64,000 nt of DNA from Rubellimicrobium sp. CFH 75288 (GTDB lineage Bacteria; Pseudomonadota; Alphaproteobacteria; Rhodobacterales; Rhodobacteraceae), in NCBI RefSeq assembly GCF_009904055.1, contig NZ_WYDP01000003.1:1-64000 (forward strand). The letters run 5' to 3'. Made by a program: the position numbers and the translations under genes. How positions within the stretch are numbered: the first letter of the stretch is position 1; every line of letters starts with the position of its first letter. This document shows positions 1 through 9,226 of the stretch, piece by piece. The notes beneath the pieces are model-generated. The model was not told the origin of the DNA and ran no database searches. It was given only the letters and a program-made list of their open reading frames with translations.

Positions 1-25
1 CGTCGTCTCCAAGATCCTGGCGTGA
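1..25 (+). CDS. tuf: Elongation factor Tu, C-terminal end (partial)
   Basis: Only the last seven codons and the TGA stop are present; they read VVSKILA, the usual C-terminus of EF-Tu, which delivers aminoacyl-tRNA to the ribosome. The position directly before rpsJ is the standard tuf location at the head of the S10 cluster in alphaproteobacteria. The rest of the gene lies outside the window, so the call rests on this short tail plus synteny. Confidence 0.75.
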
Positions 26-29
26 GGCG

Positions 30-58
30 TTGACTTCGCGGGGGGCGCGCGCTAGACG
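30..58 (+). promoter_or_regulatory. Predicted sigma-70 promoter for the S10 operon
   Basis: TTGACT at 30-35 and TAGACG at 53-58 are separated by exactly 17 bases, starting 4 bases after the tuf stop and about 90 bases before the rpsJ start. The same TTGAC-N17-TA(A/G) architecture occurs upstream of rpsM, rpmH and pabB in this window. The -10 hexamer lies in the loop of a 9-bp palindrome (43-65). Inferred from sequence only. Confidence 0.6.
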
Positions 59-65
59 CGCGCCC
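43..65. repeat. Perfect 9-bp palindrome overlapping the S10 promoter
   Basis: GGGCGCGCG (43-51) pairs perfectly with CGCGCGCCC (57-65) around a 5-base CTAGA loop. It could be the tuf terminator hairpin, but no T-run follows, and its loop supplies the -10 region of the predicted rpsJ promoter. It could therefore also be a regulator site or a G+C-rich discriminator. Its function is not known. Confidence 0.5.
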
Positions 66-155
66 TCAGCATGAGAGACCTCCGGTCCGATGTGGCCCGG
101 CAATCCGGCCGGTCCACCTCTCGACCGTTTCACGAGCCTCGGAAGGGCAGAGATC

Positions 156-470
156 ATGGCCGCCCAGAGCCAGACCATCCGAATCCGCCTCAAGGCGTTC
201 GACCACCGTGTGCTGGATGCCAGCACGCACGAGATCGTGCAGACCGCCAAGCGCACGGGCGCGGCCGTTCGCGGCCCCATCCCGATGCCCAACAAGATCG
301 AGAAGTTCACGGTCCTGCGCGGCCCGCACATCGACAAGAAGTCGCGCGACCAGTTCGAGATCCGCACCCACAAGCGGCTTCTCGACATCGTGGACCCCAC
401 GCCGCAGACGGTGGACGCGCTGATGAAGCTCGACCTCGCCGCCGGCGTGGATGTCGAGATCAAGGTCTGA
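156..470 (+). CDS. rpsJ: 30S ribosomal protein S10
   Basis: S10 (104 residues) is a 30S head protein that also acts in transcription antitermination as NusE. The protein begins [17 protein letters not shown] and contains [19 protein letters not shown] and [12 protein letters not shown], the hallmark S10 segments. A longer in-frame reading from 90 exists, but the ATG at 156 follows a GGAAGG ribosome-binding site (141-146) and gives the family length. It opens the S10 operon and is followed 13 bases later by rplC. Confidence 0.97.
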   Translation: MAAQSQTIRIRLKAFDHRVLDASTHEIVQTAKRTGAAVRGPIPMPNKIEKFTVLRGPHIDKKSRDQFEIRTHKRLLDIVDPTPQTVDALMKLDLAAGVDVEIKV

Positions 471-483
471 GGAGGGTCCCGCC

Positions 484-1347
484 ATGCTCCGTTCGGGCGT
501 GATCGCCAAGAAGGTGGGGATGACCCGCCTGTTCATGGAGGACGGCCGGCAGGTGCCGGTCACGGTCCTTCTGCTCGACAACGTGCAGGTGGTGGCCCAG
601 CGCACCCAGGAGCGCGACGGCTACACGGCCGTCCAGCTCGGCGCCGGCTCGGCCAAGCCCAAGAACGTCACCCGTCCCCTGCGCGGCCATTTCGCCAAGG
701 CGCAGGTGGAGCCCAAGCGCAAGATCGTGGAGTTCCGGGTGTCGCCCGAGAACCTGATCGGCGTGGGCGAGGAGATCATCGCGGCCCATTACCTGCCCGG
801 CCAGTTCGTGGACGTGTCCGGCACCTCCATCGGCAAGGGCTTTGCCGGCGCGATGAAGCGGCACAATTTCGGCGGGCTGCGCGCCTCGCACGGGGTGTCG
901 ATCTCGCACCGCAGCCACGGCTCGACGGGGCAGTGCCAGGACCCCGGCAAGGTCTTCAAGGGCAAGAAGATGGCCGGCCACATGGGCACGACCCGCGTGA
1001 CCACCCAGAACCTGCAGGTGGTGAAGGTGGATTCCGGGCGCGGCCTGATCATGGTCAAGGGCGCCGTGCCGGGCAACAAGGGCGGCTGGGTCACGGTCAA
1101 GGACGCGGTCAAGAAGCCCGCGCCCGAGAACGTGATGCTGCCGGCCGCGCTGCGCTCGGCCGAGCGCGAGGCGCAGCGTCTGGCCGAGGAGGCCGAGGCG
1201 CAGGCCCGGGCCGAGGCCGAGGCTGCCGCGCGCGCCCAGGCCGAGGCCGAGCAGGCCGCGCTGGATGCCGCCGCGGCCGAGGCCGCTGAGGCGCAGGGCA
1301 GCGAGGACGAGACCCCCGAGTCCGATGGAGGCAAGAATGAAGGCTGA
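484..1347 (+). CDS. rplC: 50S ribosomal protein L3 with long Ala/Glu-rich C-terminal tail
   Basis: L3 (287 residues) nucleates 50S assembly near the peptidyl-transferase centre. The core (about residues 1-218) contains the loop [20 protein letters not shown], whose Gln is the PrmB methylation site in the family. Residues about 219-287 form an Ala/Glu/Arg-rich, probably helical tail ending in an acidic stretch, longer than the roughly 210-residue L3 of E. coli. The start is the ATG at 484 after AGGAGG; upstream in-frame codons overlap rpsJ. Its 3' end overlaps the rplD start by 11 bases. Confidence 0.96.
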   Translation: MLRSGVIAKKVGMTRLFMEDGRQVPVTVLLLDNVQVVAQRTQERDGYTAVQLGAGSAKPKNVTRPLRGHFAKAQVEPKRKIVEFRVSPENLIGVGEEIIAAHYLPGQFVDVSGTSIGKGFAGAMKRHNFGGLRASHGVSISHRSHGSTGQCQDPGKVFKGKKMAGHMGTTRVTTQNLQVVKVDSGRGLIMVKGAVPGNKGGWVTVKDAVKKPAPENVMLPAALRSAEREAQRLAEEAEAQARAEAEAAARAQAEAEQAALDAAAAEAAEAQGSEDETPESDGGKNEG

Positions 1348-1952
1348 GGCCATCACGCTCGACGGGCAGGCCGCGGGCTCGGTCGAGCTCGACGACGCGA
1401 TCTTCGGGCTCGAGCCGCGGGCGGACATCCTGCACCGGGTGGTGCGCTGGCAGCGCGCGCGCCCAGCAGGGCACGCATGCCACGCTGGGCAAGTCCGATG
1501 TCAGCTACTCGACGCGCAAGATCTATCGCCAGAAGGGCACGGGCGGGGCGCGCCACGGCTCGCGCAAGGCGCCGATCTTCCGCAAGGGCGGCGTCTACAA
1601 GGGCCCCGTGCCGCGCAGCCACGAGCATGACCTGACCAAGAAGTTCCGCAAGCTGGGCCTGAAGCACGCGCTGTCGGCCAAGGCCCGGGCGGGCGAGCTG
1701 GTGGTGCTCGAGGCCGCGCAGGTGGCCGAGGCGAAGACCCGTGCGCTGGCCAAGCAGCTCGAGAGCCTGGGCTGGAAGCGGGCTCTGGTGATCGACGCGA
1801 CCGTGGACGAGGGATTCGCCCGCGCCGCGCGCAACATCGAGACGCTGGACGTGCTGCCCGCGATCGGCGCCAACGTGTACGACATCCTCCGCCGCGACAC
1901 GCTGGTGCTGACCAAGGCGGGGATCGAAGCCCTGGAGGCGCGACTGAAATGA
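1337..1952 (+). pseudogene. rplD: 50S ribosomal protein L4, reading frame broken by a +1 frameshift (probable sequence error)
   Basis: L4 binds 23S rRNA, lines the exit tunnel and regulates the S10 operon in E. coli. The ATG at 1337 opens [20 protein letters not shown] and runs correctly to WQRAR (about 1451-1462). An extra C in the CCC at 1462-1464 then shifts the frame. The rest continues one frame over ([19 protein letters not shown]..., with the L4 motif [11 protein letters not shown]) to the TGA at 1952. Removing one C restores a normal 204-residue L4 with no internal stop. L4 is essential and the two halves are intact, so a sequencing or assembly error is more likely than true gene loss. 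Confidence 0.93.
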
Positions 1953-2248
1953 GCCCGACCCCCGCGCAATACGACATCATCCGCCGGCCCGTCATCACGG
2001 AGAAGGCGACGCTCGCCTCCGAGAACGGGGCGGTGGTGTTCGAGGTGGCGCCCGACGCGACCAAGCCGCTGATCAAGGAGGCGGTCGAGGCGCTGTTCGG
2101 CGTCAAGGTCAAGAAGGTCAACACGCTCGTCCTCAAGGGCAAGACCAAGCGGTTCCGCGGCCGCCCCGGCGAGCGGCGGGACATCAAGAAGGCCTATGTG
2201 ACCCTCGAGGAGGGGCACAGCATTGACGTCTCCACGGGTCTCGCGTAA
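1949..2248 (+). CDS. rplW: 50S ribosomal protein L23
   Basis: L23 (99 residues) sits at the tunnel exit and docks trigger factor and SRP. It begins [20 protein letters not shown], with the family's R-P-(V/I)-(V/I)-T-E-K motif, and contains [24 protein letters not shown] and the basic segment [15 protein letters not shown]. The ATG overlaps the rplD stop by four bases (ATGA), indicating translational coupling. A 123-base spacer with a hairpin separates it from rplB. Confidence 0.97.
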   Translation: MSPTPAQYDIIRRPVITEKATLASENGAVVFEVAPDATKPLIKEAVEALFGVKVKKVNTLVLKGKTKRFRGRPGERRDIKKAYVTLEEGHSIDVSTGLA

Positions 2249-2263
2249 GAGGCCCGCCTCCGC

Positions 2264-2288
2264 CGGCCCCGGGCGCTCCCCGGGGCCG
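2264..2288 (+). promoter_or_regulatory. 10-bp G+C hairpin in rplW-rplB spacer
   Basis: CGGCCCCGGG (2264-2273) pairs perfectly with CCCGGGGCCG (2279-2288) around a 5-base loop. There is no T-run. It lies inside what should be one operon, so it is either a leaky terminator/attenuator or an mRNA processing or stability element. Seen directly; role inferred. Confidence 0.5.
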
Positions 2289-2371
2289 TCGCGTTCCACC
2301 GGGGACCTTCGGGGCCCTTGACCGAACAGACGGGCCCCCAGGGCCCGCGAAGCAGACGGAAGACAGGAACC

Positions 2372-3211
2372 ATGGCACTCAAGTCGTACAAGCCGACGAC
2401 GCCTGGCCAGCGCGGGCTGGTGCTGATCGACCGTTCGGAGCTTTGGAAGGGGCGCCCCGTCAAGACCCTCACGGAAGGGCTGACGCGCAAGGGCGGCCGG
2501 AACAACACCGGACGGATCACGATGCGCCACCAGGGCGGCGGGGCCAAGCGCCTCTATCGCATCGTGGATTTCAGGCGGCGCAAGTTCGACGTCCCCGCGA
2601 CGGTCGAGCGGATCGAGTACGATCCGAACCGCACGGCCTTCATTGCGCTGATCCGCTACGAGGATGGCGAGCAGGCCTATATCCTCGCGCCCCAGCGGCT
2701 GGCGGTGGGCGACACGGTGGTGGCCGGCCAGAAGGTGGACGTGAAGCCGGGCAACGCGATGCCCTTCAGCGGCATGCCGATCGGGACGATCGTGCACAAT
2801 GTCGAGATGAAGGCCGGCAAGGGCGGCCAGATCGCGCGCGCAGCCGGAACCTACGCCCAGTTCGTCGGCCGCGACGGCGGCTATGCGCAGCTGCGCCTGA
2901 GCTCGGGCGAGCTGCGGATGGTGCGGCAGGAATGCATGGCCACCGTGGGGGCCGTGTCGAACCCGGACAACAGCAACCAGAATCTCGGCAAGGCGGGCCG
3001 CAAGCGGCACATGGGCGTGCGGCCGACCGTGCGCGGCGTGGCCATGAACCCGATCGATCACCCGCATGGCGGCGGCGAGGGCCGCACCTCGGGCGGCCGG
3101 CATCCGGTCACGCCCTGGGGCAAGGGCACCAAGGGCACGCGCACGCGCAACACCAACAAGGCGTCGCAGAAGCTGATCCTGCGCACTCGCCACGCGAAGA
3201 AGGGACGCTAA
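2372..3211 (+). CDS. rplB: 50S ribosomal protein L2
   Basis: L2 (279 residues) is a core 23S-binding protein needed for subunit association and peptidyl transfer. It starts [20 protein letters not shown] and carries [19 protein letters not shown] near the N-terminus and the conserved C-terminal loop [19 protein letters not shown], with its essential His. A longer in-frame reading from 2318 lacks a ribosome-binding site; the ATG at 2372 gives the normal length. rpsS follows after three bases. Confidence 0.97.
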   Translation: MALKSYKPTTPGQRGLVLIDRSELWKGRPVKTLTEGLTRKGGRNNTGRITMRHQGGGAKRLYRIVDFRRRKFDVPATVERIEYDPNRTAFIALIRYEDGEQAYILAPQRLAVGDTVVAGQKVDVKPGNAMPFSGMPIGTIVHNVEMKAGKGGQIARAAGTYAQFVGRDGGYAQLRLSSGELRMVRQECMATVGAVSNPDNSNQNLGKAGRKRHMGVRPTVRGVAMNPIDHPHGGGEGRTSGGRHPVTPWGKGTKGTRTRNTNKASQKLILRTRHAKKGR

Positions 3212-3214
3212 GTC

Positions 3215-3493
3215 ATGGCACGCTCCGTCTGGAAGGGCCCCTTCGTGGATGCCTATGTCCTCAAGAAGGCCGAGGCCGCGCGGGCCTCGGGCCGCAACGA
3301 GGTCATCAAGATCTGGTCGCGCCGCTCGACCATCCTGCCGCAATTCGTGGGTCTCACCTTCGGGGTCTACAACGGCAAGAAGCATGTCCCCGTGAACGTC
3401 ACGGAGGAGATGATCGGCCAGAAGTTCGGGGAATACTCGCCCACGCGGACCTATTACGGGCACGCGGCGGACAAGAAAGCCAAGAGGAAGTAA
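3215..3493 (+). CDS. rpsS: 30S ribosomal protein S19
   Basis: S19 (92 residues) is a 30S head protein that complexes with S13. It begins [18 protein letters not shown] and contains [28 protein letters not shown] and [21 protein letters not shown], all S19 signatures. It is tightly spaced after rplB and before rplV (4 bases), as in the canonical S10 operon. Confidence 0.97.
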   Translation: MARSVWKGPFVDAYVLKKAEAARASGRNEVIKIWSRRSTILPQFVGLTFGVYNGKKHVPVNVTEEMIGQKFGEYSPTRTYYGHAADKKAKRK

Positions 3494-3497
3494 CGCC

Positions 3498-3890
3498 ATG
3501 GGCCAGGACAAGAACCCCCGCCGCGTGGCGGAGAACGAAGCGCAGGCGGTCGCGCGGATGCTGCGGACGAGCCCGCAGAAGCTCAACCTCGTGGCCGCGA
3601 TGATCCGGGGCAAGAAGGTCGAGAACGCGCTGGCGGACCTGACCTTCTCCAAGCGGCGGATCGCGGGCGACGTGCGCAAGTGCCTCCAGTCCGCGATCGC
3701 CAATGCCGAGAACAACCACAACCTCGACGTGGACAGCCTCGTCGTGGCGGAAGCCTATGTCGGCAAGAACATCGTCATGAAGCGCGGCCGTCCGCGGGCG
3801 CGCGGCCGCTACGGGCGGATCATGAAGCCGTTCTCGCAACTTACCATCACCGTGCGTCAGGTGGACGCGGCACAAGGGGGGCAGGCCTGA
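3498..3890 (+). CDS. rplV: 50S ribosomal protein L22
   Basis: L22 (130 residues) touches all 23S domains, and its hairpin lines the exit tunnel. Typical segments are [36 protein letters not shown] and the hairpin tip [19 protein letters not shown]. The final stop shares a base with the rpsC start (TGATG), so S3 is translationally coupled to L22. Confidence 0.97.
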   Translation: MGQDKNPRRVAENEAQAVARMLRTSPQKLNLVAAMIRGKKVENALADLTFSKRRIAGDVRKCLQSAIANAENNHNLDVDSLVVAEAYVGKNIVMKRGRPRARGRYGRIMKPFSQLTITVRQVDAAQGGQA

Positions 3891-4612
3891 TGGGCAACAA
3901 GGTCAATCCCGTCGGCATGCGCCTGCAGGTCAACCGGACCTGGGACAGCCGGTGGTTCGCCAACAGCAAGGATTTCGGCGACCTCCTGCTCGAGGACGTG
4001 CGGATCAAGGACTTCATCCGCGAGGAGGCCAAGGCCGCCGGCATCAGCCGCGTGGTCATCGAGCGTCCCCACAAGAAGTGCCGGGTGACGATCCATGCCG
4101 CGCGGCCGGGCGTCATCATCGGCAAGAAGGGCGCCGACATCGAGACGCTGCGCAACAAGCTCAAGCGGTTCACGAAGTCGGACGTGACGCTCAACATCGT
4201 CGAGGTGCGCAAGCCCGAACTCGACGCCAAGCTGGTGGGCGAATCGATCGCCCAGCAGCTCGAGCGGCGCGTCAGCTTCCGCCGCGCCATGAAACGCGCG
4301 GTGCAGAACGCGATGCGCATGGGCGCGCTGGGCATCCGGGTCAACGTCTCGGGCCGCCTCGGCGGGGCCGAGATCGCGCGCACCGAATGGTACCGCGAGG
4401 GGCGCGTGCCGCTGCACACGCTGCGCGCGGACATCGATTATGCGCTGTCGGAGGCGCAGACGCCCTACGGGATCATCGGGATCAAGGTCTGGATCTTCAA
4501 GGGCGAGATCATGGAGCACGACCCGCAGGCGCGCGACCGCCGGCAGGCCGAGCTTCAGGAGGGGCAGGGGGGCCGCGGCCCGCGTCCCGAGCGCCGCGAG
4601 CGCGACCGGTAA
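3890..4612 (+). CDS. rpsC: 30S ribosomal protein S3
   Basis: S3 (240 residues) forms part of the mRNA entry pore. It starts [20 protein letters not shown], has the KH-type RNA-binding segment with [16 protein letters not shown] (GxxG loop), and the C-terminal S3 domain [20 protein letters not shown]. It ends in an Arg/Glu-rich tail. Upstream in-frame codons lie within rplV; the ATG at 3890 overlaps the rplV stop by one base. Confidence 0.97.
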   Translation: MGNKVNPVGMRLQVNRTWDSRWFANSKDFGDLLLEDVRIKDFIREEAKAAGISRVVIERPHKKCRVTIHAARPGVIIGKKGADIETLRNKLKRFTKSDVTLNIVEVRKPELDAKLVGESIAQQLERRVSFRRAMKRAVQNAMRMGALGIRVNVSGRLGGAEIARTEWYREGRVPLHTLRADIDYALSEAQTPYGIIGIKVWIFKGEIMEHDPQARDRRQAELQEGQGGRGPRPERRERDR

Positions 4613-4624
4613 GGAGGCCGAGCC

Positions 4625-5038
4625 ATGTTGCAACCCAAGCGCACCAAGTTCCGCAAGCAGCACAAGGGCCGCATCCACGGCGAGGCCAAGGGCGGCTCGG
4701 ACCTCAACTTCGGCTCGTTCGGGCTGAAGGCGACCGAGCCCGAGCGGGTGACGGCCCGCCAGATCGAGGCCGCGCGCCGCGCGCTGACGCGCCACATGAA
4801 GCGCCAGGGGCGGGTGTGGATCCGCATCTTCCCCGACGTGCCCGTGACCTCCAAGCCGATCGAGGTGCGGATGGGCAAGGGCAAGGGCTCGGTCGATTTC
4901 TGGGCCTGCCGCGTCAAGCCCGGCCGTATCATGTTCGAGGTTGACGGGGTGGCCGAGGATGTGGCAAGGGAAGCGCTCCGACTCGCCGCGATGAAGTTGC
5001 CTGTCAAGACGCGCACCGTCGCCCGCGAGGATTGGTGA
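4625..5038 (+). CDS. rplP: 50S ribosomal protein L16
   Basis: L16 (137 residues) helps position A-site tRNA. It begins [19 protein letters not shown] and contains [40 protein letters not shown] and [15 protein letters not shown], the universally conserved L16 blocks. The start follows AAGGAGG. A 9-bp perfect hairpin lies just after its stop. Confidence 0.97.
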   Translation: MLQPKRTKFRKQHKGRIHGEAKGGSDLNFGSFGLKATEPERVTARQIEAARRALTRHMKRQGRVWIRIFPDVPVTSKPIEVRMGKGKGSVDFWACRVKPGRIMFEVDGVAEDVAREALRLAAMKLPVKTRTVAREDW

Positions 5039-5047
5039 GATTTCGCG

Positions 5048-5071
5048 GGGCCCCCGTCGATCCGGGGGCCC
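5048..5071 (+). promoter_or_regulatory. 9-bp G+C hairpin after rplP
   Basis: GGGCCCCCG (5048-5056) pairs perfectly with CGGGGGCCC (5063-5071) across a 6-base loop, 9 bases after the rplP stop and before rpmC. There is no T-run. A partial terminator or RNA-stability hairpin within the operon is the simplest reading. Confidence 0.5.
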
Positions 5072-5123
5072 TGTCCGTTGGAAAAGCGGGGGGCATGCCT
5101 CCCGACTTCTGAGGAGAATGGCG

Positions 5124-5342
5124 ATGGACGCCAAGGACCTTCGGGGCGAGACGCCCGACCAGCTGCGCGACCGGCTGGCCGCTCTCAAGAAGGAGAGCTT
5201 CAACCTGCGGTTCCGGCAGGCGACCGGCCAGCTCGAGAACACCGCGCGCGTGCGTCAGGTCCGCCGGGACACCGCGCGCGTCCTGACCATCCTGAACGAG
5301 AAGGCGGCCGCCGCCTCCGACCAGACCGCGAAAGGGGCCTGA
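5124..5342 (+). CDS. rpmC: 50S ribosomal protein L29
   Basis: L29 (72 residues) is a helical protein near the tunnel exit. The sequence [20 protein letters not shown] and the conserved [20 protein letters not shown] identify it. Two ATGs (5118 and 5124) are in frame. The AGGAG at 5112-5116 is one base from the first but seven from the second, so 5124 is preferred; it also matches the usual M-x-A-K-(E/D)-L start. rpsQ follows after three bases. Confidence 0.95.
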   Translation: MDAKDLRGETPDQLRDRLAALKKESFNLRFRQATGQLENTARVRQVRRDTARVLTILNEKAAAASDQTAKGA

Positions 5343-5345
5343 GCC

Positions 5346-5585
5346 ATGCCCAAGCGCATCCTGCAGGGCGTCGTGACCTCCGACAAGAACGACCAGACGA
5401 TCACCGTGCTGGTCGAGCGGCGCTTCACGCACCCGGTGCTGAAGAAGACGATCCGCAAGACCAAGAAGTACCGCGCCCATGACGAGGGCAACGCCTTCAA
5501 GGTCGGCGACGCGGTGCGCATCCAGGAATGCGCCCCCAAGAGCAAGACCAAGCGCTGGGAGGTCCTCTCGCCCCAGGCGGAGTGA
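5346..5585 (+). CDS. rpsQ: 30S ribosomal protein S17
   Basis: S17 (79 residues) is an OB-fold protein binding 16S rRNA early in assembly. It begins [20 protein letters not shown] and carries [26 protein letters not shown] and [17 protein letters not shown], standard S17 motifs. It follows rpmC directly. The 68-base spacer to rplN shows only short imperfect repeats. Confidence 0.97.
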   Translation: MPKRILQGVVTSDKNDQTITVLVERRFTHPVLKKTIRKTKKYRAHDEGNAFKVGDAVRIQECAPKSKTKRWEVLSPQAE

Positions 5586-5653
5586 CGGCCCGGTTCGATC
5601 GAAACCCTGGGGACTGAAGGGCACGGACCCTCCCCAAAGGTCGGGAGACACCC

Positions 5654-6022
5654 ATGATCCAGATGCAGACCAATCTGGACGTCGCCGACAACAGCGGCGC
5701 GCGTCGCGTCCAGTGCATCAAGGTGCTCGGCGGCTCGCACCGCCGCTACGCCTCGGTGGGGGACATCATCGTGGTCGCCGTCAAGGAGGCGATCCCGCGC
5801 GGGCGCGTCAAGAAGGGCGACGTCCGCAAGGCCGTGGTCGTCCGCACCGCCAAGGAGGTGCGGCGCGAGGACGGCACGGCGATCCGGTTCGACCGCAACG
5901 CCGCCGTGATCCTCAACAACCAGGGCGAGCCGGTGGGCACGCGCATCTTCGGGCCGGTGGTCCGCGAGCTGCGCGCCAAGAACTTCATGAAGATCATCTC
6001 GCTCGCGCCGGAGGTGCTGTGA
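5654..6022 (+). CDS. rplN: 50S ribosomal protein L14
   Basis: L14 (122 residues) forms bridge B8 with the 30S subunit. It begins [20 protein letters not shown] and contains [40 protein letters not shown] and [20 protein letters not shown], which are near-universal in L14. It starts the spc part of the cluster. The stop overlaps the rplX start by one base. Confidence 0.97.
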   Translation: MIQMQTNLDVADNSGARRVQCIKVLGGSHRRYASVGDIIVVAVKEAIPRGRVKKGDVRKAVVVRTAKEVRREDGTAIRFDRNAAVILNNQGEPVGTRIFGPVVRELRAKNFMKIISLAPEVL

Positions 6023-6330
6023 TGGCCGCCAAGATCCGCAAGGGCGACAAGGTCGTGGTCCTGACGGGGCGCGACAAGGGCAAGACCGGCGAGGTCGAGC
6101 AGGTGTTCCCCAAGGAGGGGCGCGCCGTGGTGGGCGGCATCAACATGGCCGTGCGCCATGTCAAGCAGTCCCCGACCAACCAAGGCGGTCGGCAGGCCAA
6201 GGCCCTGCCCATCCACCTCTCCAACCTCGCCCTGATCGACAAGAACGGCAAGGCGACGCGCGTGGGCTTCCGCTTCGACGAGGCGGGCAACAAGATCCGC
6301 TACGCCAAGACCACGGGGGATGCCATCTGA
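6022..6330 (+). CDS. rplX: 50S ribosomal protein L24
   Basis: L24 (102 residues) is an assembly initiator with a KOW fold. [20 protein letters not shown] is the KOW motif; [33 protein letters not shown] and the C-terminal [19 protein letters not shown] follow. The ATG at 6022 overlaps the rplN stop, and its own stop overlaps the rplE start, so the three are translationally coupled. Confidence 0.97.
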   Translation: MAAKIRKGDKVVVLTGRDKGKTGEVEQVFPKEGRAVVGGINMAVRHVKQSPTNQGGRQAKALPIHLSNLALIDKNGKATRVGFRFDEAGNKIRYAKTTGDAI

Positions 6331-6893
6331 TGCTGGACGCTTCGACCTACACCCCCCGGCTCAAGGCGCTCTACCGCGACCGCATCCGCGACGCGCTGCG
6401 CGAGGAGTTCGGCTACAAGAACGCGATGCAGGTGCCGCGCCTGGAGAAGATCGTGCTCAACATCGGCGCGGGTGCCGAGGCGGTGCGCGACAGCAAGAAG
6501 GCGCGCTCGGCGCAGGAGGACCTCTCCACCATCGCCGGCCAGAAGGCGGTCATCACCAAGGCCAAGAAGTCGATCGCGGGCTTCCGCGTGCGCGAGGACA
6601 TGCCGCTGGGCGCCAAGGTGACGCTGCGCGGCGACCGGATGTACGAGTTCCTCGATCGCCTCATCACGGTGGCGCTGCCTCGCATCCGCGACTTCCGCGG
6701 GGTCAAGGGCACGGCCTTCGATGGACGCGGGAACTATGCGCTGGGCATCAAGGAACACATCGTCTTTCCCGAGATCAACTTCGACAAGGTCGACGAGGTC
6801 TGGGGAATGGACGTGGTGATCTGCACCACGGCCAAGACGGACGCCGAGGCCAAGGCGCTTCTCAAGCACTTCAACATGCCGTTCAACAGCTGA
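6330..6893 (+). CDS. rplE: 50S ribosomal protein L5
   Basis: L5 (187 residues) binds 5S rRNA in the central protuberance. It has [35 protein letters not shown], the segment [20 protein letters not shown] and [20 protein letters not shown], followed by [20 protein letters not shown]. All are standard L5 blocks and the length is normal. The start overlaps the rplX stop (TGATG). Confidence 0.97.
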   Translation: MLDASTYTPRLKALYRDRIRDALREEFGYKNAMQVPRLEKIVLNIGAGAEAVRDSKKARSAQEDLSTIAGQKAVITKAKKSIAGFRVREDMPLGAKVTLRGDRMYEFLDRLITVALPRIRDFRGVKGTAFDGRGNYALGIKEHIVFPEINFDKVDEVWGMDVVICTTAKTDAEAKALLKHFNMPFNS

Positions 6894-6912
6894 CGCCGCA
6901 AGGAACCCGGAC

Positions 6913-7218
6913 ATGGCAAAGAAATCCATGATCGAGCGCGAGCGCAAGCGGCAGAAGCTGGTGGACCAGTACGCCGCGCGCCGTGCCGAACTCAAGGCCC
7001 GCGCCAGGGATCGCGACCTTCCCGTGGAGGAGCGGTTCAAGGCCACGCTCAAGCTCGCCGAGCTGCCCCGCAACTCGTCGGCGACGCGGCTGCACAACCG
7101 CTGCCAGCTCACGGGGCGGCCGCGCGCCTATTACCGCAAGCTCAAGATCAGCCGGATCATGCTGCGCGAACTGGGCAGCAACGGCGAGATCCCCGGCCTG
7201 ACCAAGTCGAGCTGGTGA
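6913..7218 (+). CDS. rpsN: 30S ribosomal protein S14 (zinc-free long form)
   Basis: S14 (101 residues) is a 30S head protein. It begins [20 protein letters not shown] and ends [22 protein letters not shown], with the RNA-binding core [20 protein letters not shown]. The roughly 100-residue length and absence of the four-Cys zinc site mark it as the C-minus type usual in alphaproteobacteria. Confidence 0.97.
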   Translation: MAKKSMIERERKRQKLVDQYAARRAELKARARDRDLPVEERFKATLKLAELPRNSSATRLHNRCQLTGRPRAYYRKLKISRIMLRELGSNGEIPGLTKSSW

Positions 7219-7228
7219 GGAGGACTCG

Positions 7229-7621
7229 ATGAACGATCCCATCGGCGACATGCTGACCCGCATCCGCAACGCGCAATCGCGCGGCATGGGCGCGGTCACC
7301 TGCCCGTCCTCCAAGCTGCGGGCCTGGGTGCTCGATGTGCTGCGCGAGGAGGGCTATATCCGCGGTTACGAGCGCGTGACCGGCAAGACTGGCCACGAGG
7401 AGCTGCGCATCGAGCTCAAGTACCATGACGGGCTGCCTGTCATCCGCGAGATCAAGCGCGTCTCCAAGCCGGGGCGGCGGGTGTACATGGGCGTCAAGGA
7501 CCTGCCGCAGGTGCGCCAGGGCCTGGGCGTGTCCATCGTCTCCACCCCGCGCGGGGTGATGTCGGATGCGCATGCGCGCGCCGCCAATGTCGGCGGCGAA
7601 GTCCTCTGCACCGTGTTCTGA
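7229..7621 (+). CDS. rpsH: 30S ribosomal protein S8
   Basis: S8 (130 residues) binds the central 16S domain and in E. coli represses the spc operon. It begins [20 protein letters not shown] and ends [19 protein letters not shown], with [13 protein letters not shown] and [16 protein letters not shown] in the conserved C-terminal half. The ATG follows GAGGAGG. Confidence 0.97.
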   Translation: MNDPIGDMLTRIRNAQSRGMGAVTCPSSKLRAWVLDVLREEGYIRGYERVTGKTGHEELRIELKYHDGLPVIREIKRVSKPGRRVYMGVKDLPQVRQGLGVSIVSTPRGVMSDAHARAANVGGEVLCTVF

Positions 7622-7631
7622 GGAGGGGGTC

Positions 7632-8171
7632 ATGTCTCGTATCGGCAAGAAACCCGTCCCCCTGCCTGCCGGCGTGTCGGCCAGCATCACCGGCCAGACC
7701 GTCGAGGTGAAGGGCCCCAAGGGCACGCTGTCCTTCCGGGCCACCGACGACGTGACCATCGCGCAGGAGGACGGCGCCCTCGTCGTCCGCCCGCGCGGCG
7801 ACAGCAAGCGTGCGCGCCAGCAATGGGGCATGTCGCGCTCCATGGTGGAGAACCTGGTCACCGGCGTGACGCAGGGCTTCAAGCGCGAGCTCGACATCAC
7901 GGGCGTGGGCTACCGCGCCCAGATGCAGGGCAAGACGCTGAAGATGGCGCTGGGCTACAGCCACGACGTCACCTACGAGCCGCCCGCCGGCATCACGATC
8001 ACCACGCCGTCGGCCAAGAACGACGTCATCGTGGTCGAGGGGATCGATGCCCAGCAGGTGGGGCAGGTCGCCTCGGAGATCCGCGGCTTCCGGGGCCCCG
8101 AGCCCTACAAGGGCAAGGGCATCCGCTATCGCGGCGAGTTCATCTTCCGCAAGGAAGGCAAGAAGAAGTAG
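7632..8171 (+). CDS. rplF: 50S ribosomal protein L6
   Basis: L6 (179 residues) has two related domains and sits near the factor-binding site. It begins [20 protein letters not shown], contains the hallmark [12 protein letters not shown] and, near the C-terminus, [20 protein letters not shown]. The ATG at 7632 follows AGGAGGGGG. A longer reading from 7566 lies over rpsH and is not the start. Confidence 0.97.
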   Translation: MSRIGKKPVPLPAGVSASITGQTVEVKGPKGTLSFRATDDVTIAQEDGALVVRPRGDSKRARQQWGMSRSMVENLVTGVTQGFKRELDITGVGYRAQMQGKTLKMALGYSHDVTYEPPAGITITTPSAKNDVIVVEGIDAQQVGQVASEIRGFRGPEPYKGKGIRYRGEFIFRKEGKKK

Positions 8172-8183
8172 GGGACGCGATCC

Positions 8184-8543
8184 ATGGCCAGCACGAAGCT
8201 CGAGCTGTTCCGGAAGCGCCGGATGCGCGTCCGCAACAAGCTCAAGGCGGTCAATACCGGCAAGCCCCGGCTGTCGGTGCACCGCTCGAACAAGAACATC
8301 TCGGTCCAGCTCATCGACGATGTGCAGGGCCGGACGCTTGCCTCGGCCTCCACGCTCGAGAAGGAGTTCGGGCTCGTGGGCAAGAACAACGTGGAGGCCG
8401 CCGCGACGATCGGGCGGGCCATCGCCGAACGGGCCAAGGCCGTCGGCGTGGAGGAGGCCTATTTCGACCGCGGGGGCTTTCTGTTCCACGGCAAGGTCAA
8501 GGCGCTGGCGGATGCCGCGCGCGAAGCCGGGCTGAAGATCTGA
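8184..8543 (+). CDS. rplR: 50S ribosomal protein L18
   Basis: L18 (119 residues) binds 5S rRNA with L5. It starts [20 protein letters not shown] and contains [20 protein letters not shown] and [19 protein letters not shown], the L18 signatures. The stop is followed by a 117-base spacer with a hairpin before rpsE. Confidence 0.97.
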   Translation: MASTKLELFRKRRMRVRNKLKAVNTGKPRLSVHRSNKNISVQLIDDVQGRTLASASTLEKEFGLVGKNNVEAAATIGRAIAERAKAVGVEEAYFDRGGFLFHGKVKALADAAREAGLKI

Positions 8544-8562
8544 GGACCGGGACGGATGGTGC

Positions 8563-8582
8563 AGGGGGCCGCTCGGCCCCCT
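8563..8582 (+). promoter_or_regulatory. 8-bp G+C hairpin in rplR-rpsE spacer
   Basis: AGGGGGCC (8563-8570) pairs perfectly with GGCCCCCT (8575-8582) over a 4-base GCTC loop. It lies mid-operon, without a T-run. One of a series of hairpins placed in each longer spacer of this cluster. Confidence 0.5.
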
Positions 8583-8660
8583 CGATGATCGGAGGGCCTG
8601 CGCGCCCATCGCGATCGGAGCAGCAGGGCCCGAGAGCCCAGGACGACAAGGAGGCCCAGC

Positions 8661-9224
8661 GTGGCAGAACGTGAAGGGCGGCGCGAGCGGCGCGACCGCG
8701 ACGAGGCCCCGGAATTCGCCGACCGCCTGGTGGCGATCAACCGGGTGAGCAAGACGGTAAAGGGCGGCAAGCGCTTCGGCTTTGCCGCGCTGGTCGTCGT
8801 GGGCGACCAGAAGGGGCGCGTAGGTTTCGGCAAGGGCAAGGCCAAGGAAGTGCCCGAGGCGATCCGCAAGGCAACCGAGCAGGCCAAGCGCAACCTGGTG
8901 CGCGTGCCCCTGCGCGAGGGGCGGACGCTGCATCACGACATGGAGGGTCGCCACGGTGCCGGCCGCGTCGTGCTCCGCACCGCCGTCGCCGGGACCGGGA
9001 TCATCGCCGGCGGTCCGATGCGCGCCGTGTTCGAGATGCTGGGCGTGCAGGACGTGGTGTCCAAGTCGCTCGGCTCGAACAATCCCTACAACATGATCCG
9101 CGCGACCATGGATGCGCTCTCCAAGGAGCAGTCCCCCCGCGCGGTCGCGCAGCGGCGCGGCAAGAAGGTGGCGGAGATCCTGCGCCAGCCCGAGGCCGAG
9201 GCTGCCCAGCCCGTGGAGGCCTGA
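8661..9224 (+). CDS. rpsE: 30S ribosomal protein S5
   Basis: S5 (187 residues) controls decoding fidelity at the mRNA entry site. It contains [39 protein letters not shown], the double-stranded RNA-binding-like N-domain, and the C-domain [20 protein letters not shown]. The start is a GTG at 8661, supported by AAGGAGG at 8648-8654 six bases upstream. rpmD follows after two bases. Confidence 0.97.
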   Translation: MAEREGRRERRDRDEAPEFADRLVAINRVSKTVKGGKRFGFAALVVVGDQKGRVGFGKGKAKEVPEAIRKATEQAKRNLVRVPLREGRTLHHDMEGRHGAGRVVLRTAVAGTGIIAGGPMRAVFEMLGVQDVVSKSLGSNNPYNMIRATMDALSKEQSPRAVAQRRGKKVAEILRQPEAEAAQPVEA

Positions 9225-9226
9225 CC

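Noticed and set aside
1337-1952. Programmed frameshifting in rplD
   Set aside because: No known slippery site or stimulatory structure is associated with L4, and a single extra C in a GC-repeat is a typical sequence error.
2318-2323. TTGACC before rplB as a promoter
   Set aside because: The sequence 17 bases downstream is GGGCCC, with no -10 character.
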